The position numbers and the translations under genes are program-made. From the NCBI GenBank assembly GCA_016219375.1, contig JACRNC010000023.1:248001-312000 (forward strand): a stretch of DNA of 64,000 nt. The letters are read 5' to 3'. Positions 39,300 through 46,460 of the stretch are shown piece after piece (the stretch's first letter is position 1; the number at the start of each line of letters is the position of its first letter). Under the pieces are notes generated by a model. That model ran no database searches and was not told the DNA's origin. It was given only the letters and a program-made list of their open reading frames with translations. This stretch comes from Burkholderiales bacterium. Its GTDB lineage: Bacteria > Pseudomonadota > Gammaproteobacteria > Burkholderiales > Burkholderiaceae_C.

Positions 39300-40517
39300 T
39301 CAGGGGTAGAACAGCTCGACCGTGTAGCCCGCTACGCGCGGCCCGGACGTCAGGAGCTGCGCCTGCACGGCGGTGTTGGCCTGCGCCGGCAGAGTAGCGG
39401 CGGCCAGGGCCAGGTCAGCGGGTGCCAGGACGCGGCGCGAGACGATTTGCCCGTCAGCGTCTGTCAGGCTCAGCTCCAGATGCGGGGCCGCCAGTTCGAC
39501 CGCTGCGCCGTTATGGATGCCGACGGTCATGCGGTAGGCGTGGTCGGCATCTCCGGCAGACGGTCTGCGGACCAGGGTCACGCTGTCCACCGACAGCTGA
39601 TCGATGCGCCTGAGCGCTTGCACTTCGCAACCCGCAACCTGGCACAGCCGGGTGACGATGGGCCGTGCGTCCGGCCGATAGGCCACGATCCAGTCGCGGA
39701 AAGCGATGCTCGCCTGCAGGCCCAACAGGGCCAGCAAGGCCAGGGCCGTCAGGCTCAAGGTGGCGCGTACGGCGGGATGGCGCCATTGGGCCTGACGCTT
39801 GGCTCGCTTGAGGAAGGCCGGCGTATCGCTGCCGTCCTTGCGCTTGCTTCGGCTGCGGCCCAGGACCGTGCCCTTGGCGGCCGGCTGCGGGATGGGCGGC
39901 ATGGGCCGGGGGCCGTCGTCCGCGCCGGCCGCAGCGTCGTCCCCGGCGTCCAGTTCGTCCAGCGCGGCGTCCAGGGGAAAGCGGGCGTCGGTGAAGTCGC
40001 TGTCCGGATCGTGCCGGGCGTGGCGCTCGCGGGCTGAGCGGCCGTCGCGTGCCGGGCGCACCAGCCAGCGAGAGTCGAGCGCGTCGTCTTCATGCGTGGC
40101 CGGCACGTCGGACCATGCGGCCGTGGCGTCAGAGGTGTCGGCATCCTGCGCCGCTGCCGCTGGAGCAGCCGTAGCAACTCGGGACGCTGGCGGCGTGCCG
40201 ATGAGGGCGCCGGTTGGCATCTCGCCCGCGGTGGGCTGCGGCTCGTAGGCCGTGCCCGATCGGAGGGCTCCTGCGGCCGGGTCGGCCTGACCTTGCTGTG
40301 CAGGCGAAGGCGACGGTTGGGCCGCTGCGTGTGGGGGCGCGGGCGATTCCACGCGCCGCTGCGGTGGGGGATCCCGCTCCAGGTCGAACAGGCCTTCGAG
40401 CGCGTTGAACACCTGGTGGCATCGCCCGCAGCGGACCCAGCCCTCCGAGACCTTCAATTGGTCCTGCACCACCTTGAAGATGGTGCCGCAGGCAGTGCAG
40501 CGGGTGGCAAGACTCAT
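39300..40517 (-). CDS. Zinc-ribbon and DUF3426 domain membrane protein
   Basis: 405 residues. The N-terminus is an MJ0042-type zinc ribbon (CTAC at 7-10, CGRC at 30-33). A long, low-complexity Pro/Ala/Asp-rich region (about 50-240) leads to one membrane helix (ATLSLTALALLALLGLQASI). A C-terminal DUF3426 domain follows (CQVAGCEVQALRRIDQLSVD, ALTSGP-like end). The zinc ribbon should be cytoplasmic and DUF3426 periplasmic. Function is unknown. In related genomes it normally follows prmA directly; here a PEP-CTERM gene lies between. Confidence 0.85.
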   Translation of the reverse strand: MSLATRCTACGTIFKVVQDQLKVSEGWVRCGRCHQVFNALEGLFDLERDPPPQRRVESPAPPHAAAQPSPSPAQQGQADPAAGALRSGTAYEPQPTAGEMPTGALIGTPPASRVATAAPAAAAQDADTSDATAAWSDVPATHEDDALDSRWLVRPARDGRSARERHARHDPDSDFTDARFPLDAALDELDAGDDAAAGADDGPRPMPPIPQPAAKGTVLGRSRSKRKDGSDTPAFLKRAKRQAQWRHPAVRATLSLTALALLALLGLQASIAFRDWIVAYRPDARPIVTRLCQVAGCEVQALRRIDQLSVDSVTLVRRPSAGDADHAYRMTVGIHNGAAVELAAPHLELSLTDADGQIVSRRVLAPADLALAAATLPAQANTAVQAQLLTSGPRVAGYTVELFYP

Positions 40518-40612
40518 GGGCCGCGATGATGCCAGAGGCGATGCTGTCTGCCGGGCCAGGCGAGGGCATCCAAGCCTTCTGCCGACGCCCCGAATGGCGG
40601 ATGTGAAGGGCT

Positions 40613-40650
40613 GAAAAAACAAAGACCCCGATCGGCAGACCGGGGTCTTT
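40613..40650 (-). terminator. Strong intrinsic terminator of PEP-CTERM gene 3
   Basis: Ten-base perfect stem (40621-40630 and 40641-40650) followed on the minus strand by gttttttc. It lies 36 bases downstream of the PEP-CTERM gene and isolates it from the DUF3426 gene. Confidence 0.9.
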
Positions 40651-40685
40651 GAAGGAGACGGTGCGCCCGATCGGGGCGCGTGACC

Positions 40686-41411
40686 TCAGGCGCGAGCGGC
40701 GCTGCGGCGGCGGGCGATGAAGCCGGCAGCAGCCAGGCCCAGGCCCACGAGGGCGTAGGTGGAAGGCTCCGGCACCGGCGCGGCGGAGATGCCGCCCCAG
40801 CGGATGGCCGGCGAGACGACGGCGTCGATGCCGCCGAAGTTCAGCAGCGACAGGGCGGGCACGAAGTACGAGGGGATGTTCAGCGCGCTGGCGAAGACAT
40901 CGGAAGCCTGCTGGGTGAGCTTGAGCTGATCCACCGACAGGTTCAGCGACAGGCCGCCCTTGAGGTTGACGCTCAGGGGCTGGGACACGTTGAAGTTGTA
41001 GACCGCGAACTTGCTGGTGGTGCCGGCAGAGGTGGTCAGGTCAGCCAGAACCTGGTTGTTCTTGAAGTCCAGCGTGAAGTTGGCCAGGGACAGCGAGCCG
41101 CCGAAGCCGCTGTTGACCTTCAGTGCGGCGCCCTTGGACGTGCCCGACACGGGCTTGAGCTTGAACACATCGACCGTCATGCTGCTGATCGGCATGTTGT
41201 AGGCGCCGCCGCCGAGGTCGGTGGTGGAGCCCGCGGCCTGAAAGGAGATGCCCACCGCCGACAGCGCCTGCTGCGCATCGGAGGAGAACTTCAGCGTCGC
41301 GTTCGCCTGGATGTAGGACGTCGGGATGGTGAGGTTCAAGGCGAACGAGGGCACCGCAGCCGCGGCCAGAACCGCCGCACAGCCCAACTTGACGAGACGG
41401 ATCGCTTGCAT
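40686..41411 (-). CDS. PEP-CTERM sorting domain protein (3)
   Basis: Exported protein of 241 residues. Signal peptide to about residue 25 (CAAVLAAAAVPSFALN). The mature domain is beta-rich with many Asn/Ser/Thr (LTIPTSYIQANATLKFSSD, LANFTLDFKNNQVLADL). It ends VPEPSTYALVGLGLAAAGFI and ARRRSAARA, the PEP-CTERM signal. Its layout resembles PEP-CTERM protein 2. The ATG at 41411 follows aaggaga on the minus strand. It has its own terminator and a 225-base upstream region, so it looks like a monocistronic insertion in the accBC-prmA-DUF3426 neighbourhood. Confidence 0.9.
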   Translation of the reverse strand: MQAIRLVKLGCAAVLAAAAVPSFALNLTIPTSYIQANATLKFSSDAQQALSAVGISFQAAGSTTDLGGGAYNMPISSMTVDVFKLKPVSGTSKGAALKVNSGFGGSLSLANFTLDFKNNQVLADLTTSAGTTSKFAVYNFNVSQPLSVNLKGGLSLNLSVDQLKLTQQASDVFASALNIPSYFVPALSLLNFGGIDAVVSPAIRWGGISAAPVPEPSTYALVGLGLAAAGFIARRRSAARA

Positions 41412-41636
41412 GGTGAGTCTCCTTGTTGCCGCTCGGCCTGCTCCTCGCAGGTGGCGACTGGTTGATGGTGAAGCCATGCTAACGAGCGGAAACAGCGCGT
41501 GGCATGCCCGCGGGGGTTACTCCTTCCCCATGAATGCGGGCTGAATATGAGGCTCCAGGGAACCCCGCGCCGTGGGTGTGCACACGCTTCGTGACGGACC
41601 GCACGAGCCGTGCGTCGGGGGGCTGGCCCCGGGTGC
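41412..41636 (-). promoter_or_regulatory. Upstream region of PEP-CTERM gene 3 with inverted repeat
   Basis: On the minus strand a ggggttccc (near 41557-41566) and a ggggaaggagtaaccccc (41512-41530) form an imperfect inverted pair about 100 bases before the start codon. The pattern resembles that upstream of PEP-CTERM gene 2. Spacing to the start differs, so a shared regulator is only a suggestion. Confidence 0.3.
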
Positions 41637-42542
41637 TCAGGCCCGCCGCGCCGTCATCAGGATCCAGCCGTCCTCGGTGTCCGTCACGGCCAGATCCAGG
41701 CCGTGCGGCGCATACGCGGCCCGCAGCTCGGCGGCCTGGCGCTCCAGGATGCCGGCCAGCACCAGATGGCCGCCCGGGGCGACGTGTGCGGCCAGCAGCG
41801 GGGCCAGCAGCTTGAGCGGCGTGGCCAGGATGTTGGCCAGGACCAGCGGGTAGCCGCGGCCGGCGGGGATGATGTCCGGCAGGCCGGCGTGCAACCTCAC
41901 GCCGTTGGCCTGGGCGTTGGCCTGCGTGGCCTCGACAGCTGACGGGTCGATGTCGACGGCGTCGATGGCTTGGGCGCCATGCAGGCCGGCGCCGATGGCC
42001 AGGATGCCGGAGCCGCAGCCGTAGTCGAGCGCGCTGGACCAGCGCGCGGCGTGTTCAGCGGCATGGCCTGCGATCCAGCGCAGGCACATGCGCGTGGTGG
42101 GATGCGTGCCGGTGCCGAAGGCCAGGCCCGGGTCGAGGCGGATGATGCGCGTGGCCTGGGCGGGCGGCTCGTGCCAGGTGGGGACGATCCAGAACTCGGG
42201 CGTGATCTCCACCGGCTGGAACTGCGACTGCGTCAGCCGCACCCAGTCCTGCTCGGCCACGGGCAGCACCGACTGCACCTGCACGCCCTGGGCCCAGTCC
42301 TGCGCCAGGATCAGGGCAGCGGCGTCGGTTGCGGCCTGCTCGGTGGGGAAGAGCGCCTTCAGCGTGGAGCGCTGCCATGCCTCGCGCGCCACGGGCATGC
42401 CGGGCTCGCCCCACAGGGCCTCTTCGGCCGGCGTGTCGGCATCGGCGTCTTCCACCGACACCGACAGGGCGTCCAGCTCCATCAGCGCATCGGTCAGCGA
42501 TTCGACGAGGGCCTCGGTGGCCAGCAGGGTGAGCTCGTGCAT
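41637..42542 (-). CDS. prmA: Ribosomal protein L11 methyltransferase
   Basis: Trimethylates ribosomal protein L11; 301 residues. The N-terminal substrate domain (MHELTLLATEALVESLTDAL) is joined to a class I SAM domain with LDYGCGSGILAIGAGLHGA. The LDPGLAFGTGTHPTTRMCL motif is diagnostic for PrmA, and LVLANILATPLKLLAPLL is the NPP-like catalytic region. The ATG at 42542 lies 17 bases after accC, so it is the promoter-distal gene of the aroQ-accB-accC-prmA run. Confidence 0.96.
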   Translation of the reverse strand: MHELTLLATEALVESLTDALMELDALSVSVEDADADTPAEEALWGEPGMPVAREAWQRSTLKALFPTEQAATDAAALILAQDWAQGVQVQSVLPVAEQDWVRLTQSQFQPVEITPEFWIVPTWHEPPAQATRIIRLDPGLAFGTGTHPTTRMCLRWIAGHAAEHAARWSSALDYGCGSGILAIGAGLHGAQAIDAVDIDPSAVEATQANAQANGVRLHAGLPDIIPAGRGYPLVLANILATPLKLLAPLLAAHVAPGGHLVLAGILERQAAELRAAYAPHGLDLAVTDTEDGWILMTARRA

Positions 42543-42559
42543 GGGCGCGTGCAGACGGC

Positions 42560-43909
42560 TCAGCGCTTGCGCTCGGCCATCCAGCCTTCGAGGTAGTGGA
42601 TGCTGGTGCCGCCTTCGACGAACTTGGCGTCGGCCATCAGCTCGCGGTGCAGCGGGATGTTGGTGCTGATGCCTTCGACCACCGTCTCGGACAGTGCAGT
42701 GCGCATGCGCGCCAGCGCCTGGCCGCGGGTGTCGCCGTGGACGATGATCTTGCCGATCATCGAGTCGTAGTTGGGCGGCACGAAGTAGTTGGCATAGACG
42801 TGGGAGTCCACGCGCACGCCGGGCCCGCCAGGCGCATGCCAGGTGGTGATGCGGCCGGGCGAGGGCACGAAGGTGTACGGGTCTTCGGCGTTGATGCGGC
42901 ACTCGATGGCATGGCCGCGCATCTCGATCTGGCGCTGGGTGAAGGGCAGCTTCTCGCCGGCCGCCACGCGGATCTGCATCTGCACGATGTCGATGCCGGT
43001 AACCAGCTCGGTGACCGGGTGCTCGACCTGCACCCGGGTGTTCATCTCGATGAAGTAGAACTCGCCGTTCTCGTAGAGGAACTCGAAGGTGCCGGCGCCG
43101 CGGTAGCCGATCTTCTTGCAGGCGGCGGAGCAGCGCTCACCGATGCGCTCGATGATGCGGCGCGGGATGCCGGGGGCGGGGGCCTCTTCGATGATCTTCT
43201 GGTGGCGGCGCTGCATGGAGCAGTCGCGTTCGCCCAGCCAGACGGCATTGCGGTGCTGGTCGGCCAGCACCTGGATCTCGATGTGCCGCGGGTTCTCCAG
43301 GAACTTCTCCATGTAGACCGCGGGATTGTTGAAGGCCGCACCCGCCTCCGCACGCGTGGTCTGCACCGCGTGCAGCAGGGCCGCCTCGGTGTGCACGACG
43401 CGCATGCCGCGCCCGCCGCCTCCGCCAGCGGCCTTGATGATCACCGGGTAGCCGATGGCGCGGGCGATGCGCACGATCTCCTTCGGGTCCTCGGGCAGGG
43501 CGCCGTCGGACCCGGGCACGCAGGGCACGCCAGACTTGATCATCGCCTGCTTGGCCGAGACCTTGTCGCCCATCAGGCGGATGCTCTCGGGCGTGGGGCC
43601 GATGAAGGTGAAGCCGCTCTTTTCGACGCGCTCGGCGAAGTCGGCGTTCTCGGACAGGAAGCCGTAGCCGGGGTGGATGGCCTCGGCGTCGGTCACCTCG
43701 GCCGCCGAGATGATGGCCGGCATGTGCAGGTAGCTCTGCGCCGACGGGGCCGGGCCGATGCACACGGCCTCATCGGCGAGCTTGACGTACTTGGCCTCGC
43801 GGTCGGCCTCGGAGTAGACGACGACCGACTTGATGCCCATCTCGCGGCAGGCGCGCTGGATCCGCAGGGCGATTTCGCCTCGGTTGGCGATGAGGATCTT
43901 CTTGAACAT
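42560..43909 (-). CDS. accC: Acetyl-CoA carboxylase biotin carboxylase subunit
   Basis: Carboxylates the biotin on AccB using ATP and bicarbonate, the first half-reaction of fatty-acid synthesis. It has 449 residues, standard length. The N-terminus is [20 protein letters not shown]. The ATP-grasp glycine loop is [14 protein letters not shown], and [16 protein letters not shown] carries metal and catalytic residues. The start codon is preceded by gaggcacct. Just upstream is an in-frame partial copy of its own first codons, described separately. accB is upstream and prmA downstream on the same strand. Confidence 0.98.
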   Translation of the reverse strand: MFKKILIANRGEIALRIQRACREMGIKSVVVYSEADREAKYVKLADEAVCIGPAPSAQSYLHMPAIISAAEVTDAEAIHPGYGFLSENADFAERVEKSGFTFIGPTPESIRLMGDKVSAKQAMIKSGVPCVPGSDGALPEDPKEIVRIARAIGYPVIIKAAGGGGGRGMRVVHTEAALLHAVQTTRAEAGAAFNNPAVYMEKFLENPRHIEIQVLADQHRNAVWLGERDCSMQRRHQKIIEEAPAPGIPRRIIERIGERCSAACKKIGYRGAGTFEFLYENGEFYFIEMNTRVQVEHPVTELVTGIDIVQMQIRVAAGEKLPFTQRQIEMRGHAIECRINAEDPYTFVPSPGRITTWHAPGGPGVRVDSHVYANYFVPPNYDSMIGKIIVHGDTRGQALARMRTALSETVVEGISTNIPLHRELMADAKFVEGGTSIHYLEGWMAERKR

Positions 43910-43921
43910 AGGTGCCTCGGC

Positions 43922-44026
43922 TCAATCGCCCCGGCGTGCTGCGCACGCCCGGCGATTTGCCGCGCCTGGGGCGCGTCCGCGCAGCGCGCGAGCGCCCCGG
44001 TTTGCGATCAATATCTTCTTGAACAT
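43922..44026 (-). other. Short ORF repeating the accC N-terminus (leader or remnant)
   Basis: Minus-strand ORF of 34 codons from ATG 44026 to TGA 43922, between accB and accC. Its first 11 codons give [11 protein letters not shown], identical to AccC, and ALR matches again at residues 14-16. The five base differences in the first 33 bases are all synonymous. After that it diverges into an Arg/Ala-rich stretch and stops 12 bases before the accC ATG, in the same frame as accC. The sequence before the ATG (cgaggcacc) is also duplicated. It could be a translated leader peptide, a remnant of a duplicated biotin-carboxylase gene or a recent rearrangement. Translation is not shown. Confidence 0.6.
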
Positions 44027-44072
44027 GGTGCCTCGACAGAACATCCGGCGCCGCACGGGCGCCCGGGGTTCG

Positions 44073-44528
44073 TCACTCAATGACGAACAGCGGCTGGCCG
44101 AACTCCACGGCCTGGCCGTTCTCGACGAGGATCTTGGTGATCGTGCCGGCCTTGTCGGCCTCGATCTCGTTCATGATCTTCATGGCCTCGATGATGCAGA
44201 TGGCCTGGCCTTCCTTGACCTGGTCACCCACCTCGGCGAACGCCTTGGCGCCGGGGCTGGAGGCGCGGTAGAAGGTGCCGACCATCGGCGACTTGACCAC
44301 GTGGCCGGTCTCGGCAGGCGGCTCGGCCGGGGCCGCGGGCGCGGCCGGGGCGGCAGCCACCACGGTGGCCGGTGCGGCGGCGACGACGGGCGCCGGTTGG
44401 GCATAAGCCACCGGCTGCGCGCCGGCCTTGACGATGCGCACCTTGCCGTCGGCTTCGGTGATCTCCAACTCCGAGATGCTCGACTCGGAGACCAGGTCGA
44501 TCAGGGTCTTCAGTTTGCGCAGGTCCAT
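44073..44528 (-). CDS. accB: Acetyl-CoA carboxylase biotin carboxyl carrier protein
   Basis: Carries the biotin shuttled between AccC and the carboxyltransferase; 151 residues. The N-terminus [20 protein letters not shown] is typical. An Ala/Pro linker (about 38-75) precedes the biotinyl domain with [15 protein letters not shown]; biotin would attach to Lys117. It has the BCCP thumb region ([18 protein letters not shown]). The ATG at 44528 was chosen over one 15 bases upstream because the family begins MDLRK. It lies between aroQ and accC. Confidence 0.97.
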   Translation of the reverse strand: MDLRKLKTLIDLVSESSISELEITEADGKVRIVKAGAQPVAYAQPAPVVAAAPATVVAAAPAAPAAPAEPPAETGHVVKSPMVGTFYRASSPGAKAFAEVGDQVKEGQAICIIEAMKIMNEIEADKAGTITKILVENGQAVEFGQPLFVIE

Positions 44529-44606
44529 GCGGGGCAGCTCCAACTCGCAGCAGCACGCCAGCCGTCGGGCGGCGCCTGCAGGGGATTGAGGAATAAGGGG
44601 GTGGGG

Positions 44607-45050
44607 TCAGGCGCCGGCGGTGAGCCGGCCCAGCGCGTAGTCCAGCGCCAGCGTGTAGCCCATCGGGCCCAGGCCGACGATGGTGCCTTCGGCCAGGTCC
44701 GAGAAGTAGGAGTGGTGGCGGAAGGGCTCCCGCCGGTGCACGTTGGACAGGTGCACCTCGATGAAGGGCAGGGCGACGGCGGCCAGCGCATCGCGCAGCG
44801 CCACGCTGGTGTGCGTGAACGCGCCCGGGTTGATGAGGATGAAGCGGGTGCCGTCGGTGCGGGCGGCGTGGATGCGGTCGATCAGGGCGCCTTCATGATT
44901 GCTCTGGAAGGCGTCGAGCTCGGCGCCGGCCTGTTGGGCGCGCTGCTTGAGCGTGGCGTTGATGTCGTCCAGCGTGGTGTGGCCGTAGACCTGGGGCTCG
45001 CGGGTGCCGAGCAGGTTCAGGTTGGGGCCGTGGAGGACGAGCAGGCGCAT
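44607..45050 (-). CDS. aroQ: Type II 3-dehydroquinate dehydratase
   Basis: Third step of the shikimate pathway; 147 residues, forming a dodecamer in the cytoplasm. N-terminal [19 protein letters not shown] has the catalytic Tyr (22) and Arg lid loop. [16 protein letters not shown] contains the conserved Asn and further substrate residues, and [16 protein letters not shown] has the catalytic His region. It is the first gene of the aroQ-accB-accC-prmA run. An A/T-rich stretch upstream (45085-45130) is the likely promoter. Confidence 0.97.
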   Translation of the reverse strand: MRLLVLHGPNLNLLGTREPQVYGHTTLDDINATLKQRAQQAGAELDAFQSNHEGALIDRIHAARTDGTRFILINPGAFTHTSVALRDALAAVALPFIEVHLSNVHRREPFRHHSYFSDLAEGTIVGLGPMGYTLALDYALGRLTAGA

Positions 45051-45084
45051 GGAAAAGCGGGCGGCGCGCCTAGGCGCGATCCGG

Positions 45085-45130
45085 CTATGTTAAGCGCTTT
45101 TGCTTGAAGAACAGCAAAAAACCAGAGAAA
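45085..45130 (-). promoter_or_regulatory. Candidate promoter of the aroQ-accB-accC-prmA run
   Basis: A distinctly A/T-rich segment in GC-rich DNA. On the minus strand ttgctg (45112-45117) and taacat (45087-45092) resemble -35 and -10 boxes, with a long 19-base spacer. The -10 ends 36 bases before the aroQ ATG. Confidence 0.35.
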
Positions 45131-45166
45131 TGAGCTGAGATCGCGCCAGTTCCGGGGGCTGAGGGC

Positions 45167-45784
45167 TCAAGCAGCCAGGCTTTCCACCCAAGCTTGCAGC
45201 TCGGGCGCATGGATCTCGCCGAGCCTGCGCTGCGCCACGCGTCCGTCGCGGCCGATGGCCACAGTGAAGGGCAGGCCGCCGCGCTCGTTGCCCAGGCGCG
45301 AGGCCAAGGCCATGCCGTCAAAGCCAGCCAGCGCGATGGGATAGGGCGCCGGCTGACGAACGAGGAATTCTCGCACGGGCATTGCGCCGTCCACCGCGAT
45401 GCCGACCAGGGCGATGCCGCGCGCGGCCAGGCCGGCATGGGCGGCGGCCAGCATCGGCATCTCGCGCACGCAGGGCGGGCACCAGGTCGCCCAGAAGTTC
45501 AGGATGAGCGGCACGCCACGCCAGTCGGCCAAGTCCAGGCGCGTGCCAGCCGGCGTGTCGAAGGCCAGGGACCAGAAGCCGGGCGCGGGCTCCGCCGGCC
45601 GGGCGTGCCTCCAGGCCAGCCAGGCTCCGCCGGCCAGGGCGGCGGAGCCGACAGCAAGGCCGGCGAGCACCTGCCGGCGCGCAGGCTGGCGGGGGGGCTG
45701 GTGCGGCAAGGAGGCAGCGCGTGGCAGTGCTGCCGGCTCGGACGGATAGGGTGAATTCATCTTGGAGGGGCCGGCCGCCCTCAT
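45167..45784 (-). CDS. TlpA-family thiol-disulfide oxidoreductase
   Basis: Periplasmic thioredoxin-like protein of 205 residues. An N-terminal segment with paired Arg (ARRQVLAGLAVGSAALAGGA) looks like a membrane anchor or Tat-type signal. The thioredoxin domain has NFWATWCPPCVREMPML with the CPPC active site, then DGMALASRLGNERGGLPFTV with the cis-Pro. I chose ATG 45784, which overlaps the upstream stop as ATGA; an alternative ATG at 45760 would shorten it by eight residues. It is downstream of a conserved unknown gene and just upstream of aroQ. Confidence 0.88.
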   Translation of the reverse strand: MRAAGPSKMNSPYPSEPAALPRAASLPHQPPRQPARRQVLAGLAVGSAALAGGAWLAWRHARPAEPAPGFWSLAFDTPAGTRLDLADWRGVPLILNFWATWCPPCVREMPMLAAAHAGLAARGIALVGIAVDGAMPVREFLVRQPAPYPIALAGFDGMALASRLGNERGGLPFTVAIGRDGRVAQRRLGEIHAPELQAWVESLAA

Positions 45785-46368
45785 GCCTTCTGCATCAGCG
45801 CCCGCAGCGCCTGCAGGTCGCCGCGCCAGGGGCGGCCGCGGCTGTCGGGCTTGAGGGCGCCGCGCAGGTCGTCGTGGTCGAGGATGGTCAGATGGATCAG
45901 CACCCGCTGGCCCAGGGCCGGGCTGGTGGAGGCCAGGGTCAGCACGTCCACCGGCTCGCCGCGCGGGCCGTCTGTCGCGCCGACGTCATAGTCCACGCGG
46001 CGGTCGATCAGCGCCAGCTCGGCGGACTTGCTGTCGTCGCAGTAGAGCTGCAGGTGGATGTCGTTGAGCCGCGTGGCGGTGCCGCGCCAGACGGCGCCCG
46101 TCAGGTGCGGGCGGAAGGCGGCCAGGCGTTCCATCCAGGTGGCAGCCAGCTCGCGCAGGGCGGCCAGCTCGGCGGGCTGGGTGTCGGCGCAGAAGAGGTC
46201 GATGTAGGCGCGCACCTCGTCTTCTACCAGCTCGTTGGCGGGCAGCTCGCTGCGCGCGGGCAGGCCGAGCGACTTGACCGCCCGCTTCTTGGCGGCGCCG
46301 TAGTCCAGGCCCTCCTCGACGATGAGTCGGGCGGCGGCGGCGGCGATCTCCTGGGCGAGGTCGGTCAT
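45781..46368 (-). CDS. Conserved hypothetical protein
   Basis: 195 residues, cytoplasmic, no signal or membrane segments. It opens MTDLAQEIAAAAARLIVEEG, includes GAAKKRAVKSLGLPARSELP, a central FRPHLTGAVWRGTATRLNDI followed by LQLYCDDSKSAELALIDRR, and ends HDDLRGALKPDSRGRPWRGD. I recall close relatives across Betaproteobacteria, sometimes named UDP-N-acetylmuramate-alanine ligase, but no MurC features are seen, so I do not use that name. The LNDI-LQL-D-KSAELALID part vaguely suggests a nucleotidyltransferase-like fold. It overlaps the TlpA-like gene by four bases and follows the molybdopterin oxidoreductase by 92 bases. Confidence 0.75.
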   Translation of the reverse strand: MTDLAQEIAAAAARLIVEEGLDYGAAKKRAVKSLGLPARSELPANELVEDEVRAYIDLFCADTQPAELAALRELAATWMERLAAFRPHLTGAVWRGTATRLNDIHLQLYCDDSKSAELALIDRRVDYDVGATDGPRGEPVDVLTLASTSPALGQRVLIHLTILDHDDLRGALKPDSRGRPWRGDLQALRALMQKA

Positions 46369-46460
46369 GGCAGCGTGATGAGGGCCGGAGGAGGGCGGGC
46401 GTCGGAGTCGGAATCGATGCGGGCTCGCGGGGCGGCGGCAAGGTCTGGAGCGCGTGGCGC

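Noticed and set aside
45781-46368. Identification as UDP-N-acetylmuramate-alanine ligase
   Set aside because: The protein is 195 residues with no Mur-ligase ATP-binding motif; the name, if used for relatives, looks like propagated annotation.
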